Both the position numbers and the translations under genes were made by a program. A model generated the notes under the pieces. That model was given only the letters and a program-made list of their open reading frames with translations. It was not told the DNA's origin and did not search any database. Shown piece by piece: positions 47,029 through 55,722 of a DNA stretch of 64,000 bases; the stretch's first letter is position 1, and every line of letters begins with the position of its first letter. This DNA comes from Verrucomicrobiota bacterium (lineage in GTDB: Bacteria; Verrucomicrobiota; Verrucomicrobiia; Palsa-1439), in NCBI GenBank assembly GCA_003152315.1, contig PLZV01000018.1, positions 37,206-101,205 on the forward strand, in the 5' to 3' direction.

Positions 47029-47448
47029 TCACCCGCGATAGGTGGCGGAGGAAGTGGGTGTCTCCCACAGTCGCACTTCGACAACGGGTAGTCCCTCGGC
47101 GCGGGCGTGGTTGAAGATGAGCTTCGCGATATTCTCGGCGGTCGGGTTTTCGTCCATCACATAAAACAACTCGCCACGTTGTTTCAGCAGCGGCAGAATT
47201 GGGTCATCCTTGTGCAGTAACATCCGATGGTCGAGTGTCTCATCAATCCAGTTCTTGACGGCCTCTTTAATATCCGAAAAATCCTGGACCATGCCGCGCA
47301 CATCCAGTTTCTCCGCCTCGATGTGCACCTCCACCCGCCCGTTGTGGCCGTGCAGATGTCGACACTTCCCCTCGTAGTTGAGCAACCGATGCCCGTAACA
47401 AAAGTCGATGTGTTTCGTGACCCGGAACATGCCGCAATGATGCCGCAT
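47029..47448 (-). CDS. queD: 6-carboxytetrahydropterin synthase / PTPS family (QueD-like)
   Basis: 139 residues. It converts 7,8-dihydroneopterin triphosphate to a carboxy- or pyruvoyl-tetrahydropterin. Zinc-binding histidines are in CYGHRL and CRHLHGHNGRVEV, the catalytic Cys is at GKCRHLHGH, and DHRMLLH and PTAENIA follow. GAGG precedes ATG 47448; a shorter start at 47430 gives MFRVTKHI and is also plausible. Queuosine precursor synthesis is usual, but the adjacent pteridine-reductase-like gene allows a pterin-cofactor role. Confidence 0.9.
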   Translation of the reverse strand: MRHHCGMFRVTKHIDFCYGHRLLNYEGKCRHLHGHNGRVEVHIEAEKLDVRGMVQDFSDIKEAVKNWIDETLDHRMLLHKDDPILPLLKQRGELFYVMDENPTAENIAKLIFNHARAEGLPVVEVRLWETPTSSATYRG

Positions 47449-47514
47449 TTTACCTCGGAAGGCAATGCTGGAGGGTCGCGCACTTCAGAGTCGCTGCCGT
47501 CACGATCGCGAGGA

Positions 47515-47670
47515 TTATGATTGCGGCCGGGCCCGTAATCCGCGGCCTTTCCGAAGCGCCGCAATCTGGAGCGCCACCTCCCAAGCTTCACCAGCCCGGG
47601 AGAAGCGATCCGCAAAATCCTTGTCCTTTAGCTGCTGCTCCAGATAAACATCGAAATTCGTCTTTTTCAT
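47515..47670 (-). pseudogene. Truncated XRE/HigA-like antitoxin fragment, 51 residues
   Basis: Starts MKKTNFDVYLEQQLKDKDFA and continues to EVALQIAALRKGRGLRARP, then stops. This is the N-terminal helix seen in HigA-type antitoxins, up to where the helix-turn-helix ('GLSQKELA') would begin. The HTH itself is missing. It starts directly after the SDR stop, suggesting former co-transcription. No toxin gene is nearby. Confidence 0.55.
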
Positions 47671-47671
47671 A

Positions 47672-48415
47672 TCACGCTCCCGCAATCAGGCGACCGCCAT
47701 CGACGACCAGCGTGTGGCCCGTGATGAAATCGCTGCCTTCGATTAGGAACAACACAGAATTTACAATATCCTTGGGTGATCCCAGTCGTTTGACCACCGT
47801 CGCGTCGATGACTGCCTGCGTCTCCTCTTCCGTGAAGTCGGGCGGCAGCAAGATGGGACCTGGCGCGATGGCATTGACCTGAACGCGAGGCCCGAGCGCT
47901 TTGGCCAGAGATTTTGTCAGGCAAATCACTCCGGCCTTGGAAACGCAATACGGTAGATAATCCGCGTAGGGGCGGATGGCGGACCAATCGGCGAAATTGA
48001 TGATCTTGCCGTCGATTTTCCGTGCCTGCATATGTCGGCCGACTTCGAGCCCGAACAGAAAAGGCCCTTTCAGGTTGGCGTCGATATGAAAATCCCAATC
48101 GCGCTCGGTCAACGTATCGAAGGGCGTCTTCTTATACACGGCGGCACTGGCCACGAGTACGTGAATCTCGCCGAAGTGCTTCACGGCTTTGCTGACTGCC
48201 GCGCGGACTTCCGTCATCTTGGCTTGATTCGCCCCGACGGCGATGGCGTCCACCCCCAGCGCTTTGATTTCCGCAACGGTCCGGCGAGCGTCCGCTGCTG
48301 ACGAATTGTAGTGCACCACGATGTTTGCGCCGCGGCGCGCCAAGCCGAGGGCGATCTCCCGCCCGACCCGTTTCGCCGCGCCCGTCACCAGTGCGGTTTT
48401 GCCTTTGAGCTTCAT
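47672..48415 (-). CDS. Short-chain dehydrogenase, pteridine-reductase/FabG-like
   Basis: 247 residues. NADP(H) motif VTGAAKRVGREIALGLARRG: the TGxxxRxG form is typical of pteridine reductases (PTR1/FolM). Catalytic Ser/Tyr/Lys appear as NFADWSAIRPYADYLPYCVSKAG with YxxxK. C-terminal LRLG-type loop and LVVDGGRLIAGA. Proximity to a PTPS-family gene makes a pterin substrate plausible, but FabG-like activity remains possible. Confidence 0.8.
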   Translation of the reverse strand: MKLKGKTALVTGAAKRVGREIALGLARRGANIVVHYNSSAADARRTVAEIKALGVDAIAVGANQAKMTEVRAAVSKAVKHFGEIHVLVASAAVYKKTPFDTLTERDWDFHIDANLKGPFLFGLEVGRHMQARKIDGKIINFADWSAIRPYADYLPYCVSKAGVICLTKSLAKALGPRVQVNAIAPGPILLPPDFTEEETQAVIDATVVKRLGSPKDIVNSVLFLIEGSDFITGHTLVVDGGRLIAGA

Positions 48416-48521
48416 TGTGCCGTTTAGCTTACTGGAGGCCCGCGACTAGACGCAAGGGAAAGTGAGGGGTGTATTCTCCTGGCTCATTGTAAATATCAGA
48501 AAGCAGGGATGTGGGCGCGGG

Positions 48522-48866
48522 ATGGTTGCAGCGCAAGCGGCGGCACGTGTAAATTGCCAAGTGTTGACCCCTTCGACTGACCCCTTCCCACAGCGAAGTG
48601 GCGCTTCTCTGATAGCCGCTAAAGAAAAATTGACAGCCAAGGAAAAGAAGGAATTAGCACGGCTAACCGAAGAACTTGGCGGTTTGGATGCAACGCTTAC
48701 TCTTCGTGATCCATTGTACGAGCGCTTTGTCGAAGCGATGACCGTCCTTGGTTACGATCGTGATCTGTTGACTGCAAAACTCACGCGAGAGCAGCGTCGA
48801 AAGCAGCAAAAGCTTGCCGTAGAAATCTTGGAGAGCATGAAGAAGGACCGAAATGCGCCACGTTGA
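48522..48866 (+). pseudogene. C-terminal remnant of an HNH-associated AAA ATPase
   Basis: 114 codons, of which about the last 80 look like the C-terminal tail of OLD/PtuA-type ATPases: KEKKELARLTEELGGLDAT, RDPLYERFVEAMTVLGYDRD, LTREQRRKQQKLAVEIL. No Walker A, Walker B or signature motif is present upstream in any frame, so the ATPase body is absent. It overlaps the HNH gene by 14 bp, as in intact pairs. It could instead be a small standalone partner. Confidence 0.55.
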
Positions 48867-49716
48867 TCTAAAAAAGATCCAGAAGCGTCTTCCGAAAGGC
48901 TGGTCCGAGACTGCAGCAGCAGCAAATAAGGCAATAAAGGATTTAGAGAAGGAAGCGCGAAAAAAGGCGATCAATAAATCTCAAAAATGGCAGGAGCTTC
49001 GGAAACCGTTAGGCAATTTTCTAGACGGTAAATGTTGGTATTGTGAATCGAGGTTGAAACGTTCGCTAACTCCGATTGACCACTATCGCCCCAAGAACAA
49101 TATATCGGAAGTCCCAGACCACGGCGGATATTGGTGGCTTGCGTATAGCTGGAGCAATTATCGGTTCGCATGTTCTCACTGCAACATGTATGGCACCGCC
49201 AAGAGTCGAGGTGTAGCGGGCGGAAAGGCTGACCACTTCCCGCTCTGGGATGAAAGCAAGCGCGCCAAAGGACCAAGGCCCTCGCCTGACGTCCCCGATC
49301 CCATAGATTCAGAGCAACCGCTGATTTTGGACCCGACGTTGGAGGCTGACCCGGGGTTGTTATGGTTTAATCCGGATGGGACAGTAATTCCGCACCCAGT
49401 AATTTGTAGCGACCAGAAGGGTTATTTCCATAAACGAGCAACCGAGTCGATACGAATTCTGGGACTTGCTCAGGATGAATTGAAGGAAAGGCGAGGAAGG
49501 CATTGCGAAAAAATCCTAGAGTGCTTAGCAGAAGCGGATGATCTGTTGGTCAAATCGAACGTAGGTGATGCGACGGCGGGTAATGTACTCCACCGCCGAA
49601 TTCGCGAACTGAAGGAAGCGTTTGAGGTCATGGCTGAGTATTCAGCGGCGACACGTGCAACGTTGATGGCTCAGCGAGGAACGAGCAAGGCAGTTGATCT
49701 AGTGTTGGGGGCATAA
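48853..49716 (+). CDS. HNH endonuclease, PtuB/Septu-like
   Basis: 287 residues. The zinc-stabilised HNH core is KCWYCESRLKRSLTPIDHYRPK followed by WWLAYSWSNYRFACSHCN (four cysteines and the catalytic His). Then DHFPLWDE, EQPLILDP and LWFNPDGTV follow, as in the TIGR02646/PtuB family. Such nucleases act with an ATPase (PtuA) in Septu or retron-associated phage defence. Here the ATPase is only a fragment. The ATG is at 48853. Confidence 0.75.
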   Translation: MRHVDLKKIQKRLPKGWSETAAAANKAIKDLEKEARKKAINKSQKWQELRKPLGNFLDGKCWYCESRLKRSLTPIDHYRPKNNISEVPDHGGYWWLAYSWSNYRFACSHCNMYGTAKSRGVAGGKADHFPLWDESKRAKGPRPSPDVPDPIDSEQPLILDPTLEADPGLLWFNPDGTVIPHPVICSDQKGYFHKRATESIRILGLAQDELKERRGRHCEKILECLAEADDLLVKSNVGDATAGNVLHRRIRELKEAFEVMAEYSAATRATLMAQRGTSKAVDLVLGA

Positions 49717-50311
49717 CCACACAGATGGACGCAACTAGTGTCCGAAAAGGGGCCAGTCCTGCATAATCGCCTATTTGTGTTCATCGTCTCTCGCGCAAGC
49801 AGTTGGCGAGGGATCTGCCGTCGCTCTTCGAGCTATGGCGGACTCGTCCACTGGCGCCCATCTGAAGGCGGAGGGCAATCCAGTTCAAGGTCACGGTGGT
49901 TTCGTGGCGCAGGCGACGGGGGCAAGAACACCTTAACGCTCAACACACAACGTCCAACGCTCAACGCTCAAGTTTGGGCAGTGGGGATTCGGACAAGGGG
50001 GAACGAGGCGGCGATATTTTGATGAACGGCGCGGACGGCTGGATACCCCGTCGAACGGGGCATCTAGCCCTACAATTCGGAGGCGAAACGGAGTCAGTCC
50101 CGCATCATCGCCTACCCGATGGCAATCGCACCGCGTCAACGCCTTGGGAAGTCTGAATTTGCTGGACTTTCTGGCGCTTCCTTGCTCTGCTGCCTTACTG
50201 GAGAAGCGAAGGGGCTGGCGTCTCGTTCGGGCTTTCTCACCGGTGTCGCTCGGAAATACGAGGACGCGCTGACACTGCCGTGTGCGCTCTAATCTTGGAA
50301 CGAGGTAACTC
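49717..50311. other. Repeat-rich non-coding region
   Basis: Contains REP-like words 'cagtcctgcataatcgcc' (49751) and 'cagtcccgcatcatcgcc' (50095), a palindromic repeat with GCTATGGCGGAC (about 49838), a degenerate CTCAACG tandem array (49932-49972) and an ACGGCGCGGACGG repeat (about 50026). No gene is supported. Confidence 0.6.
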
Positions 50312-52012
50312 ATGAAGCAGCGGAGCTTGCGGACTTGGCAGATGATCGTGGTGGCTGTCGTTGGGCTGGGCTGGGGCTTGCCGGCCAGTCAGGGCCAGAC
50401 CACCAATACGTGGATACTCTCGACGATCGATTATTGGTACGTCAATACCAATTGGTCCGCCGGCATCGCGCCGTCCAGCACGTTTGGGCTCGTGAGCATC
50501 GTCAACACGCCGAGCAAGTTCGTGGCGATTGACTCAATCACAACAGCAAGCCACCCGGGGACGATGACGATCAGCAATCTCTTGGTATCCGCCCCGGTGG
50601 GGTTCTCTAACGGATTATTTCTCATTCCCGGCGCTACGAATGTGCCGTTGCGGATCTTGAACACGTGCACGATTTCCACGAATGGCGCTTTGGAGATTGA
50701 AGCCGGCACGGTGGAAGTGGACCTCGTGGGCGGGAGTGGGTTTCTCGTCGACGGCATTGTGGATGTCCATGTGAACATCCCCCCTTCCATAGCCCAACTG
50801 AAGACGCTGAACACGGCGAGCGACGTGGGCGCGAGTGGCTCCGGCAGCCTGACGGTCGGATCCGGCGCCCTGTGGCAGGCTCAGAATGTGAATGTGGGCG
50901 CAAATGCCGGCTCGCAAGGCACGTTGACCATCGGGGGCGGCACGAACACACTCTCGGGAGACCTCTCTGTGGGCAACCCGGCCAATGCCACGGGCACGGT
51001 CTGGTTGACGGGCGGTCTATTGAGCACCACCCCTACCGGTTCATCGATTATTGGTGGTAATGGCACCGGCCGGATGACGGTGAGCAATGGCACGTGGAAC
51101 ACCGTTCAGGTGGAAGTTGACACGCAAGGCACGTTGACCATCGCCGGTGGCACGACCACCATAGCGGCTGGCGAGTTCTTTATTGTGGGTTCGGTCTGGA
51201 TGACGGGCGGTCAATTGACAGTGACGTCGGATTCAGTCGCTACTCCCGTGTACATCGCCAACAACTTTTTCCCCGGGCGGATGACGGTGAGCAATGGCAC
51301 GTGGCAGGCCGGGTGGGTGTTCGTGGGCTATGCGGGGACGGGCGGTCCTTTGACCATCGCGGGCGGCACAAGCACAATCAGGGATGGCCTCATTGTCGGC
51401 CAACCTGGCTGCGGATCGGGCAGCGTCACGATGAACGCCGGCACGCTGGCCGTGACCAACGCCGCCCACAACGCCGTCCTCGATCTGCAGGGCGGCACGT
51501 TCACGCTCAGCGGCGGCACGCTCCTCGTGGACACGCTCGTGATCACGAATGCCTGTGGACGTCTCATCAAGACCGGCGGCACGCTCTCCGCTACCACCAC
51601 GAACCTTGCCCCGGGTTTGAGCGCGGTCGGCGACAGCATCCCGAATAGCTGGAAACAGCAGTACAAATTCAACCCGTTCGATCCGAACCTGGCCAACGAG
51701 GATCCGGATGGTGACGGCCAGAGCGATCTTGCCGAGTATCTGGCCGGCACCAATCCGACCAACAGCGCCTCCTTCTTCGGTGTCACTGCTGTCACGAAGA
51801 CCAACAACGACATCCGCGTGACGTGGATGACCGGCACCGGCAAGACCAACGCGCTGGAACGCACTGCCGGCGTGGCCGGCAGCTTCGCGACCAACAACTT
51901 CGCCGCGATCTTCTCCGTCACCAACACCACCGGCACCACGACGAACTATCTGAATACTGGTGCGGCCACCAACCCGGCCGCGCTGTTCTACCGCGTCCGC
52001 CTCGTGCCGTAA
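50312..52012 (+). CDS. Secreted beta-solenoid repeat protein with C-terminal Ca-binding-type segment
   Basis: 566 residues with a signal peptide (TWQMIVVAVVGLGWGLPASQG). The body is a parallel beta-helix-like array of GTLTIGGGTNTLSGDLSVG and RMTVSNGTW units (about 180-430), as in autotransporter passengers. Near residue 465 is DPDGDGQSDLAEYLAGTNP, a thrombospondin-3-type calcium-binding repeat. A C-terminal Ig-like domain ends in ALFYRVRLVP, a motif also found at the ends of other Verrucomicrobial secreted proteins. No barrel or sorting signal seen. Surface function unknown. Confidence 0.82.
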   Translation: MKQRSLRTWQMIVVAVVGLGWGLPASQGQTTNTWILSTIDYWYVNTNWSAGIAPSSTFGLVSIVNTPSKFVAIDSITTASHPGTMTISNLLVSAPVGFSNGLFLIPGATNVPLRILNTCTISTNGALEIEAGTVEVDLVGGSGFLVDGIVDVHVNIPPSIAQLKTLNTASDVGASGSGSLTVGSGALWQAQNVNVGANAGSQGTLTIGGGTNTLSGDLSVGNPANATGTVWLTGGLLSTTPTGSSIIGGNGTGRMTVSNGTWNTVQVEVDTQGTLTIAGGTTTIAAGEFFIVGSVWMTGGQLTVTSDSVATPVYIANNFFPGRMTVSNGTWQAGWVFVGYAGTGGPLTIAGGTSTIRDGLIVGQPGCGSGSVTMNAGTLAVTNAAHNAVLDLQGGTFTLSGGTLLVDTLVITNACGRLIKTGGTLSATTTNLAPGLSAVGDSIPNSWKQQYKFNPFDPNLANEDPDGDGQSDLAEYLAGTNPTNSASFFGVTAVTKTNNDIRVTWMTGTGKTNALERTAGVAGSFATNNFAAIFSVTNTTGTTTNYLNTGAATNPAALFYRVRLVP

Positions 52013-52276
52013 CCAACTTTGGATTGGCACAGCCGGCAATTCAGTTACGGAAACCTGGCAGCGCATTCTGTTGTTGCGGGGTAAAACAACGTGTGTTCGG
52101 TAATTTTGGGCAACAGAATGGCTACAGGCTTGGACTTATCTGGTTCATCTCCCTTTGATAGACGGCGCGGACGGCTGGGCCAGCCGTCCCTACCAACGAC
52201 CGGCTATGGCGCCCACCGTGCCCTTCAATACCGCGGCTGAGCCTCCGGGACGGAGGCTGCTACACCCGAAAAGGGA

Positions 52277-52399
52277 TCAGTCCCGCATAATCGCATAGCG
52301 GTTACTCATTTGCTCGAGTAACTCTTCGCGAAACGCATCCCGGCCCAGATACCAGCCTCGGCGGATGGCTTTTAGGGTTTGCGGTTCGGCCGGAGTGCG
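52277..52399 (-). pseudogene. RAYT transposase C-terminal remnant
   Basis: Minus strand: LKAIRRGWYLGRDAFREELL then EQMSNRYAIMRD and stop. The GWYLG...FREELLE pattern is the usual C-terminal part of REP-associated tyrosine transposases. The rest is absent. It is immediately followed by a REP-like GGGATCAGTCCC hairpin (52273-52284). Confidence 0.6.
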
Positions 52400-52436
52400 G
52401 CGGTGACTGAGTGAGTGGGCGTTTCGTTGAATTTCC

Positions 52437-52508
52437 GGCTATTTCACCCCGTGAAACAGCCAATGTTTACGGGGGTTTGGAAGAAAAGCTTGTGAAAGCT
52501 TCCAAACC
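52437..52508. repeat. Two successive hairpins upstream of the TIGR04073-like gene
   Basis: GGCTATTTCAC-CCC-GTGAAACAGCC (52437-52461, one mismatch) and GGTTTGGAAG (52474-52483) with CTTCCAAACC (52499-52508). The second is followed by TTCCATAG, not a T-run. Confidence 0.5.
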
Positions 52509-52923
52509 TTCCATAGTGCGCTCACGTGGTTTTGGAGATGGGGGTACAGTGGGGGCGTGAAGAGGAATTATGAGTAACACGAAGGGCATCCGCCGTCGCA
52601 AAAGCTATGGCGGACACGCGATGGAGACAGGAATGGGACGCGAATGGGGAGGCGGGAAACACCTAAACGCTCAACGTTCAACGCACAACACTCAACGCTC
52701 AAGTTCTCGGAGGGGGAAGAGGTTCACTACGAAGGGCGGCGGGGGTGTGGTGAACAACCATGAAACACGGTTAACGACAGCCAACGACGTGTTAATTTTT
52801 TTGGCGGGAATGGGCACCACAACCGGTTGTGGTTTTTATTTGGCGGGGGAGGAGATTTTGGCTGAGAATTACGTGCAAGGGAAAGAAATTGAAGCGGAGG
52901 CACCAACCCGCTATAGTGAGCGC

Positions 52924-53274
52924 ATGAAAGCCAAACTACTCGGTTTGTTGCTGGTCTTTGCACTCCTCCTTCCGTTCCGCGCGGTGGCCGAAACTGACGA
53001 AGCCCCCCGGGGCCAGAATGCTTTGCGCAAATTCGGTCGTGGTATTGCCAATGTACTGTTCGGCATCGTGGAAGTTCCCAATCAGATCACCAAGGTGACT
53101 TCGGAACACGGTGGCGGCGCGGGCGCGACGTACGGTGTGGGAAAGGGATTCGTGCGCTGGATGGGACGCGAATTCACCGGAGTCTATGATATCGTCACTT
53201 TCCCGGTTCCGTTCCCCAAGGGATACAAGCCGATCATGCACCCGGAGTTTCCCGTGGAAGACTATGAGCCGTAG
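52924..53274 (+). CDS. Exosortase-associated TIGR04073-like small exported protein
   Basis: 116 residues from ATG 52924. Signal peptide (AKLLGLLLVFALLLPFRAVAE). The mature sequence NALRKFGRGIANVLFGIVEV, GREFTGVYDIVTFPVPFPKG, and YKPIMHPEFPVED matches, from memory, the TIGR04073 family found with exosortase systems. It overlaps the next gene by 11 bp. The ORF extending left to 52570 runs through repeats and is rejected. Confidence 0.75.
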   Translation: MKAKLLGLLLVFALLLPFRAVAETDEAPRGQNALRKFGRGIANVLFGIVEVPNQITKVTSEHGGGAGATYGVGKGFVRWMGREFTGVYDIVTFPVPFPKGYKPIMHPEFPVEDYEP

Positions 53275-54022
53275 TCTCTGGGTCGCGCTCTGTCTTCTCG
53301 GCGCGATTACGGGTGCGCACGCGGACCAGGACGTGGCGGCCGGGGATGCGGCGCTTGCGAAATTCGATCTCGGCGCGGCCCTCAAAGCCTACCGCACAGC
53401 ACACATGCAGTCGCCCGACAGTTACGAGGCCACTTGGAAACTCGCGCGGGCACTCGCGGATACCAGCACGCTTTCCAAAGATCCAATCGAGCAGAAGCAG
53501 TGCTGTGTGGACGCCGAACAATTGGCCCGTGCCGCCGTGAAACTCAATCCGGCCGACTCGAAGGGGCACGCTTACCTTGCCGTGGCCGTCGGCAAGCTGG
53601 CGCTTTATGAGGGTGGCAAACGCAAGGTGGAACTGGCCAGTGAAGTGCAGAAGGAATCCGAGCGGGCCATCAAACTCAACGACAAGGAAGATCTCGCCTA
53701 TCATGTACTGGGCGTCTGGAACCGTGAAATGGTCGAGTTGAACTGGGTCTTACGCAAGTTCGCCGAGTTGATCTATGGCAAGTTTCCATCCGCCTCGCTG
53801 GATGACGCGGTGCGCAATCTCACGCGGGCCACCCAGATCGCGCCCCAGACCGTCCCGCATCGTGTGGAACTCGGCATCACCTTCGCCTCGGGACGACGGT
53901 GGCAGGAAGCCAACGACAACCTCGAGAAGGCGCTTGCCATGCCGAAGGCCTGGGTCACCGATGACTATTACTGGGATAAAGCACGCCAGACGCTCCCACG
54001 GGTGAAGTCGCATCTTGATTAG
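53264..54022 (+). CDS. Secreted TPR protein (regulator of microtubule dynamics-like)
   Basis: 252 residues from ATG 53264; signal peptide [19 protein letters not shown] pattern: [79 protein letters not shown]. The arrangement resembles the RMD1-like TPR family seen in bacteria and eukaryotes. Function unknown. Overlap with the upstream gene and 8 bp before xseA suggest co-expression. Confidence 0.8.
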   Translation: MSRSLWVALCLLGAITGAHADQDVAAGDAALAKFDLGAALKAYRTAHMQSPDSYEATWKLARALADTSTLSKDPIEQKQCCVDAEQLARAAVKLNPADSKGHAYLAVAVGKLALYEGGKRKVELASEVQKESERAIKLNDKEDLAYHVLGVWNREMVELNWVLRKFAELIYGKFPSASLDDAVRNLTRATQIAPQTVPHRVELGITFASGRRWQEANDNLEKALAMPKAWVTDDYYWDKARQTLPRVKSHLD

Positions 54023-54029
54023 CGCGTCC

Positions 54030-55394
54030 ATGACAGTCCTCCCGGCAAAAGTTCTCAGCGTCACCGAGTTGACGCACTGCGTCAAAGATCTGCTTGAAGA
54101 ACTCTTTCCAAGCGTGTGGGTCGAAGGCGAAATCTCCAATGTTCGGTCGCCGTCTTCCGGCCATGTCTATTTCACACTCAAAGATGCCGGTGCGCAATTG
54201 GCCGTGGTGCTTTTTCGTGGCGTCGCTGCCAAGGTTGGGTTCAAGCTGAAAGACGGCTTGCAGGTCATCACTTTCGGCGACATCAGCATCTACGAGAAGA
54301 GTGGGCAATACCAGCTCGTTGCCCGCCAGCTTCTGCCGAAAGGATTCGGCGCCCTCCAGTTGGCCTTCGAGGAGTTGAAGCAGCGCCTCGCCAAGGAGGG
54401 ACTATTTGATTCGTTGCGCAAGCGGCCGATCCCCGCCCTGCCCCAGCACATCGGGTTGGTCACATCGCCCACGGGTGCGGCGATCCGCGATTTCCTCAAC
54501 ATCATCGACCGCCGCTTTCCCAATGTGCACATTGTCATCCACCCCGTCCGCGTGCAGGGCGAAGGCGCTGCCGCGGAAATCGCTGCTGCTATCGACGACT
54601 TCAATGCGCTACACACCTCCGGTCGCCTGCCTCTTGACGTGATCATTGTGACGCGCGGCGGCGGCTCGCTCGAAGATCTGTGGGCTTTCAATGAAGAAGT
54701 GGTCGCCCGAGCCTTCGCCCGTTCCCAAATCCCCACGATTTCCGCCGTCGGGCATGAGATTGATTTCACCATTGCGGATTTCGTCGCGGATCTGCGGGCG
54801 CCGACACCCAGCGCCGCCGCAGAATTGGTCGTGAAGGCGAAGGAGGAATTCAAACAGCGGATAGAGCAGTATCAGGTGCGTCTGCAAGGCGGGTTGCAAC
54901 TCCGACTCGCAGCAGCCCGCCAACGCTTTTCCGGTTTGGCTTCCAACTACGTGTTTCGCAAACCGACGGAAATCATCCGCGAATACCAGCAGCGAGTCGA
55001 CGACTCTGGCCACCGCCTGGCGCACGCCACTCGCGTGACTCTCGCGAGGCAGCGATCACGGTTGGCGACTGCCTCCGGAAAATTCAAACTGCTTGGTCCA
55101 CAGGCACTTCTTGCTAACGGACGGCAGCAAGTCGCTTTCAACGAACAGAACCTCCGCACGGCGTGGGCCCGCCGCTGGCAAGAAACGGGACACCGCTTGG
55201 CCCAAGCCAGGGCCAAACTGGAGCTCCTCAGCCCCAACGCCACTTTACAGCGCGGTTACAGTATTACGCTCATTCCCGGGACCGGCGAGATCGTCCGCAG
55301 CGTAACCCACGTCGCGGCAGGAACTAAGATTTCAACCAAGGTGCTTGATGGTGCGTTCGATTCTGTGGTATCTTCCCCAATTGACATAGAATGA
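54030..55394 (+). CDS. xseA: Exodeoxyribonuclease VII large subunit
   Basis: 454 residues. OB-fold N-terminus ([20 protein letters not shown]), catalytic domain with [53 protein letters not shown], a long coiled coil, and the C-terminal [13 protein letters not shown] 54030 is preferred over an in-frame TTG at 54015. It overlaps xseB by 4 bp. Confidence 0.95.
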   Translation: MTVLPAKVLSVTELTHCVKDLLEELFPSVWVEGEISNVRSPSSGHVYFTLKDAGAQLAVVLFRGVAAKVGFKLKDGLQVITFGDISIYEKSGQYQLVARQLLPKGFGALQLAFEELKQRLAKEGLFDSLRKRPIPALPQHIGLVTSPTGAAIRDFLNIIDRRFPNVHIVIHPVRVQGEGAAAEIAAAIDDFNALHTSGRLPLDVIIVTRGGGSLEDLWAFNEEVVARAFARSQIPTISAVGHEIDFTIADFVADLRAPTPSAAAELVVKAKEEFKQRIEQYQVRLQGGLQLRLAAARQRFSGLASNYVFRKPTEIIREYQQRVDDSGHRLAHATRVTLARQRSRLATASGKFKLLGPQALLANGRQQVAFNEQNLRTAWARRWQETGHRLAQARAKLELLSPNATLQRGYSITLIPGTGEIVRSVTHVAAGTKISTKVLDGAFDSVVSSPIDIE

Positions 55395-55705
55395 AAGGCA
55401 AGAAAAAGGGAGCTGAGCCCGTTCTGAGTAGGAACGGGCTAACGTTTGAGTCGGCCATCCAGCGGCTCGAAAAGATTGTGACCGATATGGAGGAAGCGGA
55501 ATTGCCGCTGGAGGACGTTCTCAAAAACTACGAGGAAGGCACGCGCTTGGTTCGGTTCTGTAGCCAGAAACTGGACGAAGCTGAAAAGAAGATCGAGATC
55601 CTCACCAAGAAGACGGACGGCAGTGTCGCGCTGGAACCGTTCAAAGTTGAACGCGGAGAGGGTAACGAACAAGACTCCGCGGACGAGAGTGGCAAGCTGT
55701 TCTGA
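55391..55705 (+). CDS. xseB: Exodeoxyribonuclease VII small subunit
   Basis: 104 residues; [38 protein letters not shown]. It forms the complex that degrades single-stranded DNA. Basic N-terminal extension and acidic tail are longer than in E. coli. ATGA overlap with xseA; dxs begins 17 bp later with AAGGAG. Confidence 0.93.
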   Translation: MKGKKKGAEPVLSRNGLTFESAIQRLEKIVTDMEEAELPLEDVLKNYEEGTRLVRFCSQKLDEAEKKIEILTKKTDGSVALEPFKVERGEGNEQDSADESGKLF

Positions 55706-55722
55706 CAAGCAAGGAGCCTGGA

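Larger units (their letters stand above)
52013..52923. other. Repeat-rich non-coding region
   Basis: Holds a palindrome ACGGCTGGGCCAGCCGT (52171-52187 region), AGCCTCC-GGGAC-GGAGGCT (about 52239-52257), a RAYT remnant (52277-52399), two hairpins (52437-52461 and 52474-52508), a GCTATGGCGGAC word (about 52603) and a degenerate CTCAACG array (52662-52703). The ORF reading through it to 52924 is repeat sequence. Confidence 0.65.

Noticed and set aside
49932-49972. CRISPR or iteron array at the CTCAACG tract
   Set aside because: Units are only 8-9 bases and degenerate, without spacers or a replication gene nearby.
52570-52923. N-terminal extension of the TIGR04073-like protein by 118 residues
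   Set aside because: It covers tandem and REP repeats; the signal peptide begins at 52924.
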